From: an uncultured Pelagibacteraceae bacterium
GTDB lineage: Bacteria; Pseudomonadota; Alphaproteobacteria; Pelagibacterales; Pelagibacteraceae
NCBI GenBank assembly: GCA_902632445.1
Contig: CACPCL010000001.1
Location: 62,001 to 126,000, forward strand
Reading direction: 5' to 3'
DNA: 64,000 bases
Shown here: in pieces, positions 1-8,405 of the stretch
How the letters are laid out: each line of letters opens with the position of its first letter
How positions within the stretch are numbered: the first letter of the stretch is position 1
Notes under the pieces: generated by a model
Seen by the model: the letters and a program-made list of their open reading frames with translations, nothing else
Told to the model about the DNA's origin: nothing
Databases searched by the model: none
Position numbers and translations under genes: made by a program

Positions 1-280
1 CGGGACCAACTGAAGAAGTTGCAACAAAAATCTGTTTTCTTCTTTTAGCTCTCGAGTAAGCAATTCCTGTTAGAGCCATATTTTGCTCATGATGTCCTCG
101 CCAAGTAGGAAGGTTTTTTTGGTTTTCTTGAAGCGCCTGACCTAAGCAAGCAACATTACCATGACCAAAAATTCCAAACACACCAGGAAATAAAGGCTCT
201 TTTTTTCCATCTATAAGAGTTTTCTGAGCAATCAAGAATTTAACTAAAGCGTGAGCACAAGTAAGTTGAATGTTTTTCAT
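1..280 (-). CDS. iolD: 3D-(3,5/4)-trihydroxycyclohexane-1,2-dione hydrolase, N-terminal part (cut by window edge)
   Basis: The 93 codons visible begin at an ATG at 278-280 on the minus strand and stay open to base 1. The translation has the start typical of IolD, a thiamine-diphosphate enzyme of myo-inositol catabolism that opens the ring of the trihydroxycyclohexanedione intermediate: a PGVFGIFGHGNVA segment near residues 36-48, a conserved HHEQNMALTG segment near 67-76 (the family usually has RNEQAM) and a TSSVGP end. The rest of the gene lies to the left. It is divergent from the aldehyde dehydrogenase at 330, with 49 bases between them for both promoters. The family call is firm; the short length hides the cofactor-binding C-terminal domain. 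Confidence 0.85.
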   Translation of the reverse strand, partial: MKNIQLTCAHALVKFLIAQKTLIDGKKEPLFPGVFGIFGHGNVACLGQALQENQKNLPTWRGHHEQNMALTGIAYSRAKRRKQIFVATSSVGP

Positions 281-329
281 AAATTCAATATAAACTATTT
301 AATTAATATTCTTTATTCAACAATAATAT

Positions 330-1775
330 ATGTACGATAAATACGGACAGTTCATTGATGGAAAGTGGCAAAAGTCTGCAAGTGGTGAAAGTTATGATGT
401 CATTAATCCTGCGACTGAAGAAGTAATAGGGAAGGCATCAAAAGCAAATAGTTCAGATGTTCAAAAAGCTCTTAAATCAGCTGAAAAAGGTTTACAAATT
501 TGGAAAAATACATCTCCTTGGGAAAGATCTAAAATTATAAGAAAGATATCTGATTTAATAAGAAAAAGAGTTAATGTTCTTTCAAAATGGTTGACGCTTG
601 AAGTAGGAAAGCCATTAACAGAGGGTCCAGGAGAAATAGGTGGTGCGGCTGACATATTTGAGTGGAATTCAGAGGAAACTAAAAGAATTTTTGGAGAAAT
701 AAATCAAAGTAGATTTCCTAATACTCAAATCCACGTTATGTATCAACCAGTTGGTGTTGTAGCAGCCTTGGTTCCATGGAATTTTCCAGTTATTCTTGCT
801 TCAAGAAAGATTTCAACTGCTTTAGCGGCAGGATGTTCAGTAATAGTCAAGCCAGATGTAATAACACCGGGCAGTGTGATGGAGATAGTTGATATTTGTA
901 GAGAGGCAGGTGTTCCTCCAGGAGTAGTTAATTTATTATCAGGCGATCCAGCTGGTATTTCTGAAGAATTGATAAAGTCAGATATAATAAAAAAAATTTC
1001 AATAACTGGATCAACAAGAGTTGGTAAATTGATTTTAAAGCAAGCTGCAGACAAAGTTCAAAGAGTAACTATGGAGTTAAGTGGTCACTCACCTTTTATA
1101 GTTTTTGATGATGTTGATTTAAATAAAGTCACTGATATGGCAATAACTTCAAAATTTAGAAATAACGGGCAAGTGTGTATTTCACCTAATAGATTTTATA
1201 TTCACGAAAAGAAGAAAGATGAATTTGCAAATTTGATGGTTGAAAAAACAAAAAAACTTAAAATTGGAAACGGTATGGATAAGGATACATTGCTTGGTCC
1301 TTTATGTACTAAACAACGATTAGAAGGTGTTGAAAAATTAGTAGAGACTACAAAAAAAGAAGGTGGCAAAGTTTTACTTGGTGGAAAGAGAGCTGCAAAT
1401 TTTAATAAAGGATATTTTTATGAACCGACAATATTCGATAATATAAAAGATAATTTTACTGTTATGAAAGAAGAACCATTCGGCCCAATAGTTCCTATTT
1501 TAACTTTTAAAGATTTTGATGAAGTGATGGAAAGAGCAAACAATAATGATCTAGGTTTATGTAGTTATGTTTATACAACTGATTTAAAAAAGGCTAATAA
1601 AGCATCTGAACAACTAGAAACCGGTTGTGTAGCTGTGAATACTCCTGTTGTTGCAGTAGCAGAGGCACCTTTTGGTGGAATTAAACAAACTGGGTATGGT
1701 AGAGAAGGTGGTTCAATGGCGATTAAAGATTATTTAAATATAAAATACACTCATTTTGGTATCTCATACGAATGA
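330..1775 (+). CDS. NAD(P)-dependent aldehyde dehydrogenase
   Basis: A full-length 481-residue member of the aldehyde dehydrogenase superfamily, which oxidises aldehydes to carboxylates in the cytoplasm. Visible hallmarks are the PWNFP segment with Asn151, the cofactor lysine at about 174 (VIVKPD), the SITGSTRVGK dinucleotide loop near 224-233, the general base Glu249 in MELSG and the catalytic Cys283 in NGQVCISPNR, so it should be active. The sequence is in the succinate-semialdehyde/lactaldehyde dehydrogenase part of the family; the substrate cannot be fixed from sequence. Its stop codon overlaps the start of the following aldolase by 4 bases (ATGA), so the two are probably translationally coupled. 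A natural reading is that the aldolase releases an aldehyde which this enzyme oxidises. Confidence 0.9.
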   Translation: MYDKYGQFIDGKWQKSASGESYDVINPATEEVIGKASKANSSDVQKALKSAEKGLQIWKNTSPWERSKIIRKISDLIRKRVNVLSKWLTLEVGKPLTEGPGEIGGAADIFEWNSEETKRIFGEINQSRFPNTQIHVMYQPVGVVAALVPWNFPVILASRKISTALAAGCSVIVKPDVITPGSVMEIVDICREAGVPPGVVNLLSGDPAGISEELIKSDIIKKISITGSTRVGKLILKQAADKVQRVTMELSGHSPFIVFDDVDLNKVTDMAITSKFRNNGQVCISPNRFYIHEKKKDEFANLMVEKTKKLKIGNGMDKDTLLGPLCTKQRLEGVEKLVETTKKEGGKVLLGGKRAANFNKGYFYEPTIFDNIKDNFTVMKEEPFGPIVPILTFKDFDEVMERANNNDLGLCSYVYTTDLKKANKASEQLETGCVAVNTPVVAVAEAPFGGIKQTGYGREGGSMAIKDYLNIKYTHFGISYE

Positions 1776-2560
1776 GAAAAAATAAACTTAAAGAACTTTT
1801 TAAAACAGGCAAACCAATTATTAATAGTTGGTTATCTATACCAAGTTCTTTTTCTGCAGAGTCTATGGCTCAACAAAGTTGGGACTCACTTACAATTGAT
1901 ATGCAGCATGGCCTTATAGATTACTCTAGTGCGGTAAATATGTTGCAAGCAATTTCTACAACAGACATTACTCCAATGGCTAGAGTTAACTGGAATGAAC
2001 CAGGCCAAATAATGAAAATTTTAGACGCAGGATGTTATGGTGTTATTTGTCCAATGGTAAGCAATCGAAAGGAAGCGGAAAAATTTGTTCAAGCATGTCA
2101 ATATCCTCCAAAGGGTTATAGAAGTTTTGGGCCAATAAGAGCATCAATTTATGGTGGTAGTGATTATGCAGAACATGCTGATGACGAGATATTAAAATTA
2201 GCAATGATTGAAACTAAAGAAGCTTTAGAAAAACTTGATGAAATTTTAGATACACCTCATTTAGATGGTGTTTATATAGGACCAGCAGATTTAAGTTTGG
2301 CTGTCGGGGAAGAACCTGGTTTTGATAAGCCAGAAGATACAAAAGCTTATAAAGAAATTTTAAGAGTTCTTGATGCTGCTAAAAAAAGAAAATTAATAGC
2401 AGGTCTTCACAATGGAACTGCAGAATATGCACAAAAAATGTTAGATAAAGGTTTCAATTTAGTTACTGTTGGATCTGATAGCAGGTATATTACTGCAGGA
2501 GCAAAAACTGACCTTGAAAAATTAAAAGGCATCAAAAGGTCTAAATCTAAAGGGTATTAA
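1772..2560 (+). CDS. HpcH/HpaI-family class II aldolase (2-keto-3-deoxy acid aldolase type)
   Basis: A 262-residue protein of the HpcH/HpaI aldolase family, metal-dependent enzymes that cleave 2-keto-3-deoxy or 4-hydroxy-2-oxo acids to pyruvate plus an aldehyde. Family residues are visible: IDMQHG with His46 as the likely base, Arg71 in MARVNW, the metal ligands Glu147 in MIETKE and Asp173 in YIGPADLSLA, and the YPPKGYRSFGP segment near 111-121. It overlaps the upstream aldehyde dehydrogenase by 4 bases. In non-phosphorylative L-rhamnose/L-fucose pathways such an aldolase yields lactaldehyde, oxidised by a dedicated dehydrogenase; the pairing fits that scheme but does not prove the sugar. The divergent iolD suggests a sugar or cyclitol catabolic locus. 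Confidence 0.88.
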   Translation: MRKNKLKELFKTGKPIINSWLSIPSSFSAESMAQQSWDSLTIDMQHGLIDYSSAVNMLQAISTTDITPMARVNWNEPGQIMKILDAGCYGVICPMVSNRKEAEKFVQACQYPPKGYRSFGPIRASIYGGSDYAEHADDEILKLAMIETKEALEKLDEILDTPHLDGVYIGPADLSLAVGEEPGFDKPEDTKAYKEILRVLDAAKKRKLIAGLHNGTAEYAQKMLDKGFNLVTVGSDSRYITAGAKTDLEKLKGIKRSKSKGY

Positions 2561-2563
2561 TAA

Positions 2564-2827
2564 TTGTCGTATTACGTTTATATGCTCAAATCTAAGGGCA
2601 TAAAACCAGTAACATACGTCGGTTATACAAATAATTTAAAGAAAAGAATCAGCCTACATAATTCAGGAAAAGGCGCAAAGTTTACCAAAGGTAGGAAATG
2701 GAAATTAATTTATAAAGAGAAACATGGCTCAAAAAAAGAGGCAATTTCTAGAGAATATTATATAAAGAATAATAGAACATTAAGAAACAAAATTAAGAAT
2801 GAAAATTTCAATACTATTGCCTTATAA
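2564..2827 (+). CDS. GIY-YIG nuclease-superfamily protein (YhbQ/UPF0213-like)
   Basis: An 87-residue single-domain GIY-YIG protein. The two signature strands read YVY at residues 4-6 and YVG at 18-20, followed by Arg28, His32 and a conserved Glu64 in ISREYY, so the nuclease site looks complete. The best start is a TTG at 2564, because the GIY strand follows directly; the first ATG at 2582 would remove it. The 3' end overlaps the next gene by 29 bases. Small proteins of this type are widespread and their cellular role is mostly unknown, with DNA nicking or repair proposed for some. Lying at the left edge of the polysaccharide region, it may be part of the accessory gene content. Confidence 0.75.
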   Translation: MSYYVYMLKSKGIKPVTYVGYTNNLKKRISLHNSGKGAKFTKGRKWKLIYKEKHGSKKEAISREYYIKNNRTLRNKIKNENFNTIAL

Positions 2828-4931
2828 AGAGAATTTTTCTCCAGAGTACCCTGGAGCAGTTTCTTTGTTTGTTTATGAAACAACCAAAATAAGCAAATTT
2901 AAAAAAAATATTACAATTTATGGAAATACTACTTTTAAAAAAAGATTTAATTTAAGATATAAAAATATAGAACTCAAAAAAAATCCTTTTGGAAGTCAAA
3001 CCAGAAATTATGTAAAGAAATTTACAGACCTTGAAAGAAAAAATGACTCAACGATAATAGAAATTCATAATAGGCCAAGTTATATACAAATTCTATCTAA
3101 AGAATTTAATAAAAAAATATTTACTCTTTATTTTCATAATGATCCACTTTCAATGGATGGGTCACAAACTATTGCTGAAAGAAAAAACTTATTAAAAATT
3201 TGCTATAGGATAATCTTTAATAGTTCTTGGTCTAAAAAAAGATTTTTGGAAGGAATGGAAAATAAATTTGTTAATAGTGATAAATTATTAGTTTTTCACC
3301 AATCTGCTAATAAAAGAAACATAAAAATTTTAGGAAAGAAGAAAAAATGGATTACATTCGTTGGTAAATTAAATAAAGCTAAAGGTTATGATATATTTGC
3401 TTCATCAATAAAAAAAATTCTTAGTAAGTATCCAGAATGGAATGCTAAAATTATTGGAGATGAAAAAAGAGAAAAAATTATATTAAATCATAAAAGTGCA
3501 GATATACTTGGTTTTAGACCACATAATGAAGTTTTAAAAATTTTCGAACAAACTAGTATTGCTGTTGTATGTTCGAGATGGGAAGAACCTTTTGGAAGAA
3601 CTAGTTTAGAAGCTGCTGCTAACGGTTGTGCCGTTATAATCACCAATAAGGGAGGATTGCCTGAGACAGTTACTGATGCTAAAATTTTAAATAAATTAAA
3701 TGTTTCTGAATTAACTAAAAATTTAAAATTATTAATAAATAATACAAAACTAAGAAAAAAATTACAAAAACTTTCAATTAAAAACTTTTATCTCACTCAT
3801 AAATTTGTAACCAATTCTATAGACAAATATAGATCAGAAAAATTAAGTTTTTTAAATAGATTTAATACAAAGAAGCAAATAAAAAATTTAAGAATTTTAC
3901 ATATAACTAATTTCAATGAAAGACTTGATGGCAGACTTTTTTTTAATACAGGAAGAAGAATTAATAATGGTTTTATAAGATTAGGTCACAGTGTTTTAGG
4001 ATTTAGTGATAGAGATATTCAAAAATATTATAGAAGTTTTAAAGATATAAAAGGAGCTAAGACCTTAAATGAAAAGCTAAGAAAAACTTGTTATAATTAT
4101 AAACCGGATATAATTATGCTTGGACATGCTGATCTAATATCTTCCGAACAAATAAATGAATTAAGAGATGACTATCCAAATGTTAAATTTGGTCAATGGT
4201 TTTTAGATCCACTAAATAAAAAGGGACCAGACTACGAGAGAAATAAAAAAAGAATTTTAGATAAGATAGATTCTCTAGACGCCTCTTTTGTAACAACAAG
4301 TCCATCGGTTCTTAATTTTCTTCCAAAAAAAAGTAATAATTTCTTCATACCAAATCCAAGTGATGACTCCTTTGAAACACTAAATAATTTTTCAAAACCT
4401 TGTAATGTGGACGTTTTCTTTGCATTAAGTCATGGTGTGCACAGAGGTATTTTAAAAACTGGAAAAACTGATGATAGGATAAGTTTTTTAAAAGAATTAG
4501 AAAAGAAAACACCAGATGTTAAGTTTGATTTATATGGAGTTAATAAAATCCAACCTATATGGGCTGATCATTATTTTAAAACAATATCAAATGCAAAAAT
4601 GGGTTTAAATTTAAGTAGGGGAGAGGCTATTAAGTATTACAGCAGTGATAGAATTACACAGATTGTTGGCAATGGACTTGTTTGTCTAATTGACGAAAAG
4701 ACTCAATACAGAGATTTTTTTGATAATGACGAAATGGTTTTTTATAGTGACCTAAGTGATTTATCTGAAAAAATATTAAAGATTTCAAGAGATGAAAAGG
4801 CTAGAAAATCAATTGCTAGAAAAGGTAAAACAAAATACATGAAATATTTCAATTCATCACTTGTTGCAGATTTTATAATAAATAAAACTTTAGGTGTTGA
4901 TAATAAACGAAAATATTTTTGGCATGATTAA
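2799..4931 (+). CDS. Two-domain glycosyltransferase (GT4-like plus CgeB-like)
   Basis: This 710-residue protein joins two GT-B-type glycosyltransferase units. The first (about 1-345) has the retaining GT4 signature near 258-278, SRWEEPFG followed by LEAAANGCAV, with the two glutamates that bind the nucleotide-sugar phosphate and ribose. The second (about 364-700) resembles the CgeB/glycos_transf_1_2 group, starting LRILHITNF and ending with a Glu-rich EKTQYRDFFD helix region. No signal peptide or membrane segment is visible, so it should act on the cytoplasmic face, building a surface glycan. The start overlaps the GIY-YIG gene by 29 bases and the stop is TAATG, shared with the next transferase. 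Donor and acceptor are unknown. Confidence 0.82.
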   Translation: MKISILLPYKENFSPEYPGAVSLFVYETTKISKFKKNITIYGNTTFKKRFNLRYKNIELKKNPFGSQTRNYVKKFTDLERKNDSTIIEIHNRPSYIQILSKEFNKKIFTLYFHNDPLSMDGSQTIAERKNLLKICYRIIFNSSWSKKRFLEGMENKFVNSDKLLVFHQSANKRNIKILGKKKKWITFVGKLNKAKGYDIFASSIKKILSKYPEWNAKIIGDEKREKIILNHKSADILGFRPHNEVLKIFEQTSIAVVCSRWEEPFGRTSLEAAANGCAVIITNKGGLPETVTDAKILNKLNVSELTKNLKLLINNTKLRKKLQKLSIKNFYLTHKFVTNSIDKYRSEKLSFLNRFNTKKQIKNLRILHITNFNERLDGRLFFNTGRRINNGFIRLGHSVLGFSDRDIQKYYRSFKDIKGAKTLNEKLRKTCYNYKPDIIMLGHADLISSEQINELRDDYPNVKFGQWFLDPLNKKGPDYERNKKRILDKIDSLDASFVTTSPSVLNFLPKKSNNFFIPNPSDDSFETLNNFSKPCNVDVFFALSHGVHRGILKTGKTDDRISFLKELEKKTPDVKFDLYGVNKIQPIWADHYFKTISNAKMGLNLSRGEAIKYYSSDRITQIVGNGLVCLIDEKTQYRDFFDNDEMVFYSDLSDLSEKILKISRDEKARKSIARKGKTKYMKYFNSSLVADFIINKTLGVDNKRKYFWHD

Positions 4932-5812
4932 TGAAAGAAATTCTTATTTTCCGTACAGATAGAGTGGGTGATTTATTATTTTCCTTAATTTTAATTAAAA
5001 TAGTTAGAAAAAACTATCCTAATTGCCGTATAACTTTAATTGTATCACCAAAAAATTACAACTACGCTAAAACTTTTGAAGGCATTGATGAAATCATTTT
5101 GCTTAAAAATAATATTTTTGCAAAGGTTAATTTAATTCTCAGATTAAGAAAAAACTTTTACGACGCAATTGTTGTGCATGATGGCAAGGGAAGATCAAAA
5201 TTTGTATCTTTTTTTTTAAAATCAAACAGGAAAGTGATATGCATTACTGACTTGATAAATACACAATTACAGATAATTAAAAAAGTATGTAAAGAAATTG
5301 GATTGCAATATTATGAAGGTTGTTTGAACTTTTTAGATCAAAGAAATCACTCTTTGGTAAAAATACCATTCAAAAATTATATACATCTACATTTTGATGA
5401 AAAATGGATACATAATTTATATATTAAAAAGTATACTAAAATAGAACCATCAAAAGCTGATTTATTGAATTTTATAAAAATAATATCGGATGGTTATAAT
5501 ATAATTATAACAACGGGGAAAAAAACATCTTCTCTTTTAAATCAAATTAAAAATTATTTAGATAAAGATAAAGTAAAAATTTACGAAAATCAAAGTCTCT
5601 TAGAAATTGAAAATATTGTTTTTAATTCTGATTTATTAATTACATGTCACGGCTGGATTACACATATAGCTGCTGCAAAAAAAATTAAACAAATTGATAT
5701 CATAGATAGTTCATATCCTTATGATACATGGACAAGTCATTTGCGAAATTATAGTTCTTTAAATAGGAAAGAATTTAAGATTTTATCAACAGAAATTATT
5801 AATTTAATTTAG
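4931..5812 (+). CDS. Glycosyltransferase family 9 (heptosyltransferase-like) protein
   Basis: A 293-residue protein with the GT9 layout: an N-terminal RTDRVGDLLFSL segment (residues 8-19), which matches the start of ADP-heptose:LPS heptosyltransferases, and a C-terminal LLITCHGWITHIAAAKK segment that corresponds to the family's DSGPAHLAAA donor-binding loop. The loop is diverged (HGWITH in place of DSGPAH), so the donor may not be ADP-heptose. It starts on the last base of the preceding transferase gene (TAATG) and is therefore probably co-translated with it. It converges on an FkbM methyltransferase with a single base between the stops. Likely role: adding a sugar to a lipid- or core-linked surface glycan. 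Confidence 0.75.
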   Translation: MKEILIFRTDRVGDLLFSLILIKIVRKNYPNCRITLIVSPKNYNYAKTFEGIDEIILLKNNIFAKVNLILRLRKNFYDAIVVHDGKGRSKFVSFFLKSNRKVICITDLINTQLQIIKKVCKEIGLQYYEGCLNFLDQRNHSLVKIPFKNYIHLHFDEKWIHNLYIKKYTKIEPSKADLLNFIKIISDGYNIIITTGKKTSSLLNQIKNYLDKDKVKIYENQSLLEIENIVFNSDLLITCHGWITHIAAAKKIKQIDIIDSSYPYDTWTSHLRNYSSLNRKEFKILSTEIINLI

Positions 5813-5813
5813 A

Positions 5814-6563
5814 TTAATTTGGTAAAAAAAAATAATTATTTTCAACTGAATAATCTTTTAGTTTTTTAACTGAGATTAAATTACTTTCTTCAGTAAAGAA
5901 GCATTCATAACCAAGATTATTTATAAAGTCGATCGTTTCTCTTACGGGCCTTCTACTATGTCTCATTTCAATTTCAATTAATAAAATAGGTTTATTTTTA
6001 GAGATAGTCTCTTTTGCACCTCGTATTACCTCTAATTCGTGTCCTTCTACATCGATTTTAATAAACCCGATGTTTTTAATTTTCATATTATCTAGCTTTT
6101 CCATTCTTACGTTTACTTTTTTATAATGAGCGAATTCATTATTCGAATGAATTGATGCAGCTCCTAATTGATAAAGTTCTTCTATATTATCTTTAAAAAT
6201 TGATTTAGATCTTAAAGGCAACTTCAATACCGTCGATCCTGCTGAATCTGACAAAGCTAAATTATACAATTCAATATTTTTAATTATTTTTTTTAAATTT
6301 TTATCTAAATACGGAAATAAGAGGGGATTAGGCTCAAAAGAATGCACCATTTTAAAGAATTTTGAAAGTTTATATGAATATACACCTCTATAAACACCAA
6401 TATCTAAAGCAACTTTAGATTTATCTTCAAATTTATTAATAAAGCAAAGTTCTTTTTCATAATTTTTATTAATAGCTCTAATTAATCTTTTTTTTAACAA
6501 GTAACTTTCAGAAAAAAAATTTTTCTTAAAAAAAAATTCTAAATCTTTAAAAATAGATTTCAT
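5814..6563 (-). CDS. FkbM-family SAM-dependent methyltransferase
   Basis: A 249-residue class I methyltransferase of the FkbM family. Motif I reads ALDIGVYRG at about 52-60 with Asp54, the acidic end of strand beta2 is in HSFEPNP at 74-80 (Glu77), and the family signature FIKIDVEGHELEVIRGAK is present near residues 165-182. FkbM enzymes O-methylate sugars or polyketides; among surface-glycan genes, capping or decoration of a polysaccharide is likely. The start overlaps the second FkbM gene by 4 bases, which in turn overlaps the recombinase by 4, so the three minus-strand genes form one transcription unit with the recombinase first. Confidence 0.85.
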   Translation of the reverse strand: MKSIFKDLEFFFKKNFFSESYLLKKRLIRAINKNYEKELCFINKFEDKSKVALDIGVYRGVYSYKLSKFFKMVHSFEPNPLLFPYLDKNLKKIIKNIELYNLALSDSAGSTVLKLPLRSKSIFKDNIEELYQLGAASIHSNNEFAHYKKVNVRMEKLDNMKIKNIGFIKIDVEGHELEVIRGAKETISKNKPILLIEIEMRHSRRPVRETIDFINNLGYECFFTEESNLISVKKLKDYSVENNYFFLPN

Positions 6564-7252
6564 ATTTTGCTGTTTCTATTAATAAAAACTAAATCAGAAT
6601 TTACCCAATTAATTAATTTGAAGTTTTTTCTAATCATTAGTTTATATATTTTGCTGTTAAGAACATACTTCAAATTTTGGTTTTGAGTTTCAATCTTTTT
6701 ATTTTGTGTATTAATAAGCTCTGTGACAATACAATCTATTTTATATTTATTAAATTTGAAATTCTTTAATGCTTCATATTCATGATTTTCAATATCTATA
6801 CTTAATAAGTTAATTCTCTTTTTTTTGAATGGTGAATTTTCTATAATAGAATTTAATGTATTGGTTTCTTTTAAAAAAATTTTTTTCGGTTTTGCTTTTC
6901 TTTTTTTAACTAAATGATAATCAACAGTATTAAGAGGTGAACGATCGTGATAAAAATAGTATTTTATTTTGTTTTTATTGCTACTAACTAAAGTATTAAT
7001 ATTATAATCTTTTGGTCTCAATTTTTTAAATTCTTGTATTGATTTTATATCAGAATCAATGTTAATTCCTCTCCATCCTCTTTTATAAAGTAAATAAGTA
7101 TTATTATGTTTAATTGGATGATTGCACCCCAAATCAAGATATATTCCTTTTTTATGACTTGCGAAAATTCTATCAATTATCAAATCAACACCGCTAATTG
7201 AGTAAGATGTCTTTGAATATTTTTTATAATAAATAGTTTTAAGAATTTTCAT
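6560..7252 (-). CDS. FkbM-type methyltransferase, diverged
   Basis: A 230-residue protein related to the FkbM/Methyltransf_21 family but clearly distinct from its neighbour. Motif I reads GIYLDLGCNHPIKHNNT (about 36-52) with Asp40, the second acidic residue is Asp66 in RGINIDSD, and the family's IDxExHE signature appears as LLSIDIENHEYEALKNF in the middle of the protein. This form of motif I (GCNHP...NNT...Y..GW) is typical of FkbM-like enzymes in polysaccharide clusters. It overlaps both neighbours by 4 bases (ATGA). The target is unknown; a sugar hydroxyl on a surface glycan is the most likely guess from context. Confidence 0.78.
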   Translation of the reverse strand: MKILKTIYYKKYSKTSYSISGVDLIIDRIFASHKKGIYLDLGCNHPIKHNNTYLLYKRGWRGINIDSDIKSIQEFKKLRPKDYNINTLVSSNKNKIKYYFYHDRSPLNTVDYHLVKKRKAKPKKIFLKETNTLNSIIENSPFKKKRINLLSIDIENHEYEALKNFKFNKYKIDCIVTELINTQNKKIETQNQNLKYVLNSKIYKLMIRKNFKLINWVNSDLVFINRNSKI

Positions 7253-8163
7253 TTATTACTAAGTTTATTTAGTGCGTTATTTTTAAATAAATCCGCTTCT
7301 TTAATATATCTTCTAACCATATCTACCGATTTATGACCAGTCATAGCCATAATATGTCTTTCGCTAGCACCCAGTTCTGCTGTAGTCGTCGCGAAACCTG
7401 ATCTTAAACTATGACCAGCGTATTTATTATGATCTAAACCTGCTGCAAGTGCATGTTTTTTAATTATAAGCGCAACATTTTTATCAGATATTGGAAAAAC
7501 AAGATTATTTTTGTTTTCAAGCATCCAGTTTTTAAGATGATCAACGGGACAATATTTTATATACTTAAAAGAGGGAATAGCTTTGACCATACCTTCACCC
7601 GATTGATCTGATTTCGATTTTTTTACAAATATTTTTACTCCTTCTTTAACAAATTCAACGTCATCTCTAGTAATTGCAACTAGTTCAGACCTTCTAAATC
7701 CACCTGAGAAACCGACTAAAATAACAGATTTATCTCTAAGTTTTTTAAAATCACTTGCTGATGACTTATTTATTTCATTAACTAAAGCTTTTAAATTACT
7801 GAATAATAATGGTTTTTTTGCTTTTTGATGAATCCCTATTTGCCTTTTTATCCCAAGTAAATTTTCTACAATTATTGGATGTTTAGTATCTAAATAATGA
7901 CCCTTATATCTATGCATAACATTTATCGATGCTAATCGTCTTTTCAAAGTACTAAATTTTGAATTTTTTGATAGATGGGTAAGGTACAAAGAAACAATTT
8001 TTGGGTCAGTGGGCATACTTTTCATAGAGTGTTTTGAACAAAATAATGCAAAGTCACTGAAGTCAGATTTGTAAGCTCGAATTGTATTTTTAGCTTTTGA
8101 TAGCTTTAGATTGTCTAAAGTCTCAATTTCAAGTTTTTTAATTTCAGTTGTTAAATCTTTCAT
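7249..8163 (-). CDS. Tyrosine site-specific recombinase (integrase family)
   Basis: A 304-residue tyrosine recombinase with a full catalytic set: Arg157 in GGFRRSEL, the beta-hairpin Lys184 in KKSKSDQ, His251 and Arg254 in GHSLRSGF, His277 in TGHKS and the nucleophile Tyr286 in VRRYIKEADLF. The N-terminal 110 residues form the SAM-like core-binding domain. The size and ending resemble compact Xer-like or plasmid/island recombinases rather than large phage integrases, and no excisionase or phage gene is nearby. It is the first gene of an overlapping trio with two FkbM methyltransferases. Two bases upstream of its start codon lies a perfect 11-7-11 inverted repeat (8165-8193). Which DNA it recombines is unknown; the repeat is the obvious candidate. 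Confidence 0.92.
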   Translation of the reverse strand: MKDLTTEIKKLEIETLDNLKLSKAKNTIRAYKSDFSDFALFCSKHSMKSMPTDPKIVSLYLTHLSKNSKFSTLKRRLASINVMHRYKGHYLDTKHPIIVENLLGIKRQIGIHQKAKKPLLFSNLKALVNEINKSSASDFKKLRDKSVILVGFSGGFRRSELVAITRDDVEFVKEGVKIFVKKSKSDQSGEGMVKAIPSFKYIKYCPVDHLKNWMLENKNNLVFPISDKNVALIIKKHALAAGLDHNKYAGHSLRSGFATTTAELGASERHIMAMTGHKSVDMVRRYIKEADLFKNNALNKLSNK

Positions 8164-8164
8164 A

Positions 8165-8193
8165 ATTTCCGATAACCATTAATTATCGGAAAT
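8165..8193. repeat. Perfect 11-bp inverted repeat with 7-bp spacer, dif-like
   Basis: The left arm ATTTCCGATAA (8165-8175) and right arm TTATCGGAAAT (8183-8193) are exact reverse complements around the spacer CCATTAA. The right arm matches 8 of 11 positions of the E. coli dif XerD half-site (TTATGTTAAAT) and the inner ATAA...TTAT ends of both arms are those of Xer core sites. Canonical dif has a 6-bp centre; here it is 7. The site abuts the recombinase start and lies in the divergent promoter gap with the 63-aa gene. It may be a strand-exchange site, an autoregulatory operator, or both. Confidence 0.7.
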
Positions 8194-8213
8194 AATATAT
8201 TAAGTGATTTTAG

Positions 8214-8405
8214 ATGTCAATACGTATAATTTTATTGCTCATGATAAAATTTATTCTTCCCATAGCAACATTTATAGCAGTTGTGTATGGAATTTCATAT
8301 CTCTGGACTAACTCAAGTTCAAAAGGCAAAAAAATGATTACTATTGGCTTAATAATAGCCCTTATAATAGGCATATCTCTAACAATTTACCTAATATTTG
8401 ACTAA
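8214..8405 (+). CDS. Small two-helix membrane protein, unknown function
   Basis: A 63-residue hydrophobic protein with two predicted membrane helices, about residues 4-30 and 40-61, separated by a short polar loop with lysines (SSSKGKK). No family recognised. Its stop shares a base with the start of the alkyltransferase gene (TAATG), so the two are likely co-translated. The upstream gap holds the dif-like inverted repeat. Coding status is supported by the exact junction with the next gene and by the coherent membrane pattern; it could be a membrane anchor or a toxin-like peptide, but nothing here shows either. Confidence 0.6.
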   Translation: MSIRIILLLMIKFILPIATFIAVVYGISYLWTNSSSKGKKMITIGLIIALIIGISLTIYLIFD

